19,903 nucleotides of DNA from assembly GCA_039916225.1 (NCBI GenBank), contig JBDSLU010000189.1:1-19903 (forward strand). The letters are read 5' to 3'. The position numbers were made by a program, and so were the translations under genes. Positions 18,734-19,903 of the stretch are shown one piece after another (the first letter of the stretch is position 1; every line of letters starts with the position of its first letter). The stretch is from JBDSLU01 sp039916225 (GTDB lineage Bacteria > Acidobacteriota > Vicinamibacteria > Vicinamibacterales > Vicinamibacteraceae). A model generated the notes under the pieces. It made no database searches. It saw only the letters and a program-made list of their open reading frames with translations, and had not been told where the DNA came from.

Positions 18734-18780
18734 TCGCGACCGTCCGCCTGCAACGGCTCGTGGGGCGGCGCCGGCGAGGG

Positions 18781-18786
18781 TACACT
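18781..18786 (+). promoter_or_regulatory. candidate -10 box TACACT
   Basis: TACACT ends 7 bp before the ATG at 18794 and there is no Shine-Dalgarno between them, consistent with a leaderless transcript. No -35 is recognisable. Confidence 0.45.
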
Positions 18787-18793
18787 CGGCGGC

Positions 18794-19150
18794 ATGATTC
18801 ACGGCGCTCACGTCATTGTCTACAGCAAGGACGCCGACGCTGACCGAGCGTTCTTCCGCGACGTGCTGAAGTACGAGTCGGTCGATGCAGGTCACGGCTG
18901 GCTGATCTTCGCGCTGCCGCCAGCGGAGGTAGCGGTGCATCCGTCCGAAGAGAACGACGTTCACGAATTCTTCCTGATGTGCGACGACGTCCACGCGTTC
19001 ATCGCCGACATGAAGCAGCAGAGAGTGGAGTGCTCGCGGCTCGACGAGCAGCGCTGGGGATCGATCACGCGGTTGACGCTCCCAGGCGGCGGGAAACTCG
19101 GTGTCTACCAGCCGAAGCATGCTTCGCCGCTGACGGGCCGGGCGACGTAG
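18794..19150 (+). CDS. VOC (glyoxalase/bleomycin-resistance fold) protein
   Basis: The 118-residue protein has the paired beta-alpha-beta-beta-beta layout of a vicinal oxygen chelate domain. It opens with HGAHVIVYSKDADADRAFFRDVLKY (3-27), where H6 is a possible metal ligand, and has a central EFFLMCDDVHAFIADMK segment near 57-73. It closes with TLPGGGKLGVYQPKH (96-110), typical of a large uncharacterised VOC subgroup. A specific enzyme cannot be assigned; glyoxalase, dioxygenase and antibiotic-binding members share this fold. ATG 18794 was chosen because homology begins there and a -10 box lies 7 bp upstream; the frame upstream to 18059 is antisense to other genes. The nearby rows counted give about 55-62% G+C, like the neighbouring Cys/His gene. 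Confidence 0.82.
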   Translation: MIHGAHVIVYSKDADADRAFFRDVLKYESVDAGHGWLIFALPPAEVAVHPSEENDVHEFFLMCDDVHAFIADMKQQRVECSRLDEQRWGSITRLTLPGGGKLGVYQPKHASPLTGRAT

Positions 19151-19165
19151 GCCAGGCGCGCGCGA

Positions 19166-19230
19166 CACAGGTTCTGTGACGTCGAGGTCCTTCACGGGAA
19201 GCTGAGCGCCTGACTCTGGGTGAGGCGCTC
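19166..19230 (+). terminator. two stem-loops after the VOC gene
   Basis: CACAG-GTT-CTGTG (19166-19178) is followed by GAGCGCCT (19204-19211) pairing perfectly with AGGCGCTC (19223-19230) around 11 bases. The stems lie 16 and 54 bp after the VOC stop and before the NagB-like promoter. There is no T tract. They probably end or stabilise the VOC transcript. Confidence 0.4.
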
Positions 19231-19274
19231 GCCCCCTGCCGCGTGGCGAGGACGGCCTTGGCGTCCGGCCAGAC

Positions 19275-19280
19275 TAAACT
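19275..19280 (+). promoter_or_regulatory. candidate -10 box TAAACT
   Basis: TAAACT ends 6 bp before the ATG at 19287. The intervening TCTGGG has no adequate ribosome-site spacing, so the message is probably leaderless. Confidence 0.45.
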
Positions 19281-19286
19281 TCTGGG

Positions 19287-19903
19287 ATGCGCATCCATGT
19301 GTCCCCGACCGCCGACCAGATGGGCGCTGCCGCGGCGACGCACGCCGAAGGCGTCCTCGTGCAAGCCATCGACGAAAAGGGCCACGCCCGCGTCATCGCC
19401 GCCACCGGCAACTCGCAGCTCGCCTTCCTGCGCCACCTCGTCGCCAGCACGCGCGTCGACTGGTCCAAGGTCGAGCTGTTCCACCTCGACGAGTACATCG
19501 GCCTCGACGCCGAGCACCCGGCCAGCTTCCGCCGCGTGCTGCGCGAGCATCTGGTCGACCCCACCGGCATCCCCACCTTCCACGGCCTGGACGGCAACGG
19601 CGATCTGGACACGGTCCGCCGCAGCGTCGGCGAGGCGCTGGCGCGCGGCCCGATCGATGTCGCCTTCGTCGGCATCGGCGAGAACTCGCACCTCGCGTTC
19701 AATGATCCGCCGGCCGACTTCGAGACCACCGAGCCGTACCTGGTCGTCGCGCTCGATGAGGCCTGCCGCCGCCAGCAGGTCGGCGAAGGCTGGTTCCCGT
19801 CCCTCGACGCCGTGCCGACCCACGCACTCTCGATGTCGGTCCGCCAGATCCTCGCCGCCCGCGAGATCCTGGCCATGGTCCCCGACCAGCGCAAGGCGGC
19901 GGC
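19287..19903 (+). CDS. NagB-like glucosamine-6-phosphate deaminase/isomerase, 3'-truncated
   Basis: About 205 residues are visible before the window ends; the family is usually about 240-270 long. The Rossmann-like NagB/RpiA fold is shown by VIAATGNSQLAFL (36-48), the phosphate-binding part, ELFHLDEYIGL (63-73), with D68 as the likely proton-transfer residue, and FVGIGENSHLAFNDP (127-141), where H135 is the catalytic histidine. Canonical NagB has DGHIAFNE in the last block, so the acidic residue before His is Asn (N133) and the final Glu is Asp (D140). This matches a known paralogue group with GENGHxAFNDP, whose true substrate is uncertain. Amino-sugar phosphate metabolism is the best guess; a 6-phosphogluconolactonase-like role is possible. 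The ATG sits 6 bp after a TAAACT box. Confidence 0.85.
   Translation, partial: MRIHVSPTADQMGAAAATHAEGVLVQAIDEKGHARVIAATGNSQLAFLRHLVASTRVDWSKVELFHLDEYIGLDAEHPASFRRVLREHLVDPTGIPTFHGLDGNGDLDTVRRSVGEALARGPIDVAFVGIGENSHLAFNDPPADFETTEPYLVVALDEACRRQQVGEGWFPSLDAVPTHALSMSVRQILAAREILAMVPDQRKAA

Overview
This window is GC-rich DNA; a row counted by hand inside the glucan phosphorylase gene gives about 70% G+C. It is densely coding and looks chromosomal. The best taxonomic guess is an Acidobacteriota genome, probably near Vicinamibacteria. The main reasons are a VWFA-related protein of the acidobacterial type (TIGR03436-like) coupled to a secreted TPR protein, many small secreted or membrane proteins of unknown function, and the base composition. 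This is inference from family knowledge, not a database result. I saw no rRNA, tRNA, CRISPR array, IS element or phage gene.

Layout. Positions 1-3186 (+ strand) hold the 3' end of a PQQ-type beta-propeller protein, a YaeQ-family protein, an Lgt-like membrane protein that lacks key Lgt catalytic residues, and a proline-rich multi-pass membrane protein. Positions 3195-13102 (- strand) form one long run of eleven closely packed genes. Read in the direction of transcription they are: a small membrane protein, a DUF3311 protein, an SSS-family sodium/solute symporter, a secreted TPR protein, a VWA protein, an MFS transporter, a membrane protein, a probable Tat-exported protein, a small secreted protein, a secreted M24 (Xaa-Pro type) peptidase and a DUF4440/SnoaL-like secreted protein. 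Several neighbours overlap by ATGA or GTGA, so translational coupling is likely. A pair of GC-rich hairpins plus a new -10 box at 5655-5740 probably splits this run into two transcription units.

Positions 13129-14380 hold a small DMT/EamA-like half-transporter, a hairpin-rich convergent junction, a small winged-helix-like protein and an AT-rich, palindrome-rich regulatory region. Positions 14381-17038 encode the most interesting protein: an alpha-glucan phosphorylase (GT35, TIGR02094-like, with its DUF3417 domain) fused in one frame behind a GAF domain that closely resembles the GAF of PtsP (enzyme I-Ntr). A secreted amidohydrolase-2 protein converges on it, with overlapping stop codons. Positions 18341-19150 hold a small Cys/His protein and a VOC protein in a stretch of visibly lower G+C. 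The window ends inside a NagB-like sugar-phosphate isomerase/deaminase.

A regulatory theme recurs. Six genes and one small upstream ORF have a TANNNT -10-like hexamer ending only 6-8 bp before the start codon, with no recognisable Shine-Dalgarno site. This is the geometry expected of leaderless mRNAs. It also resolves the start of the membrane gene at 13102 and exposes a 26-bp divergent promoter with overlapping -10 boxes.
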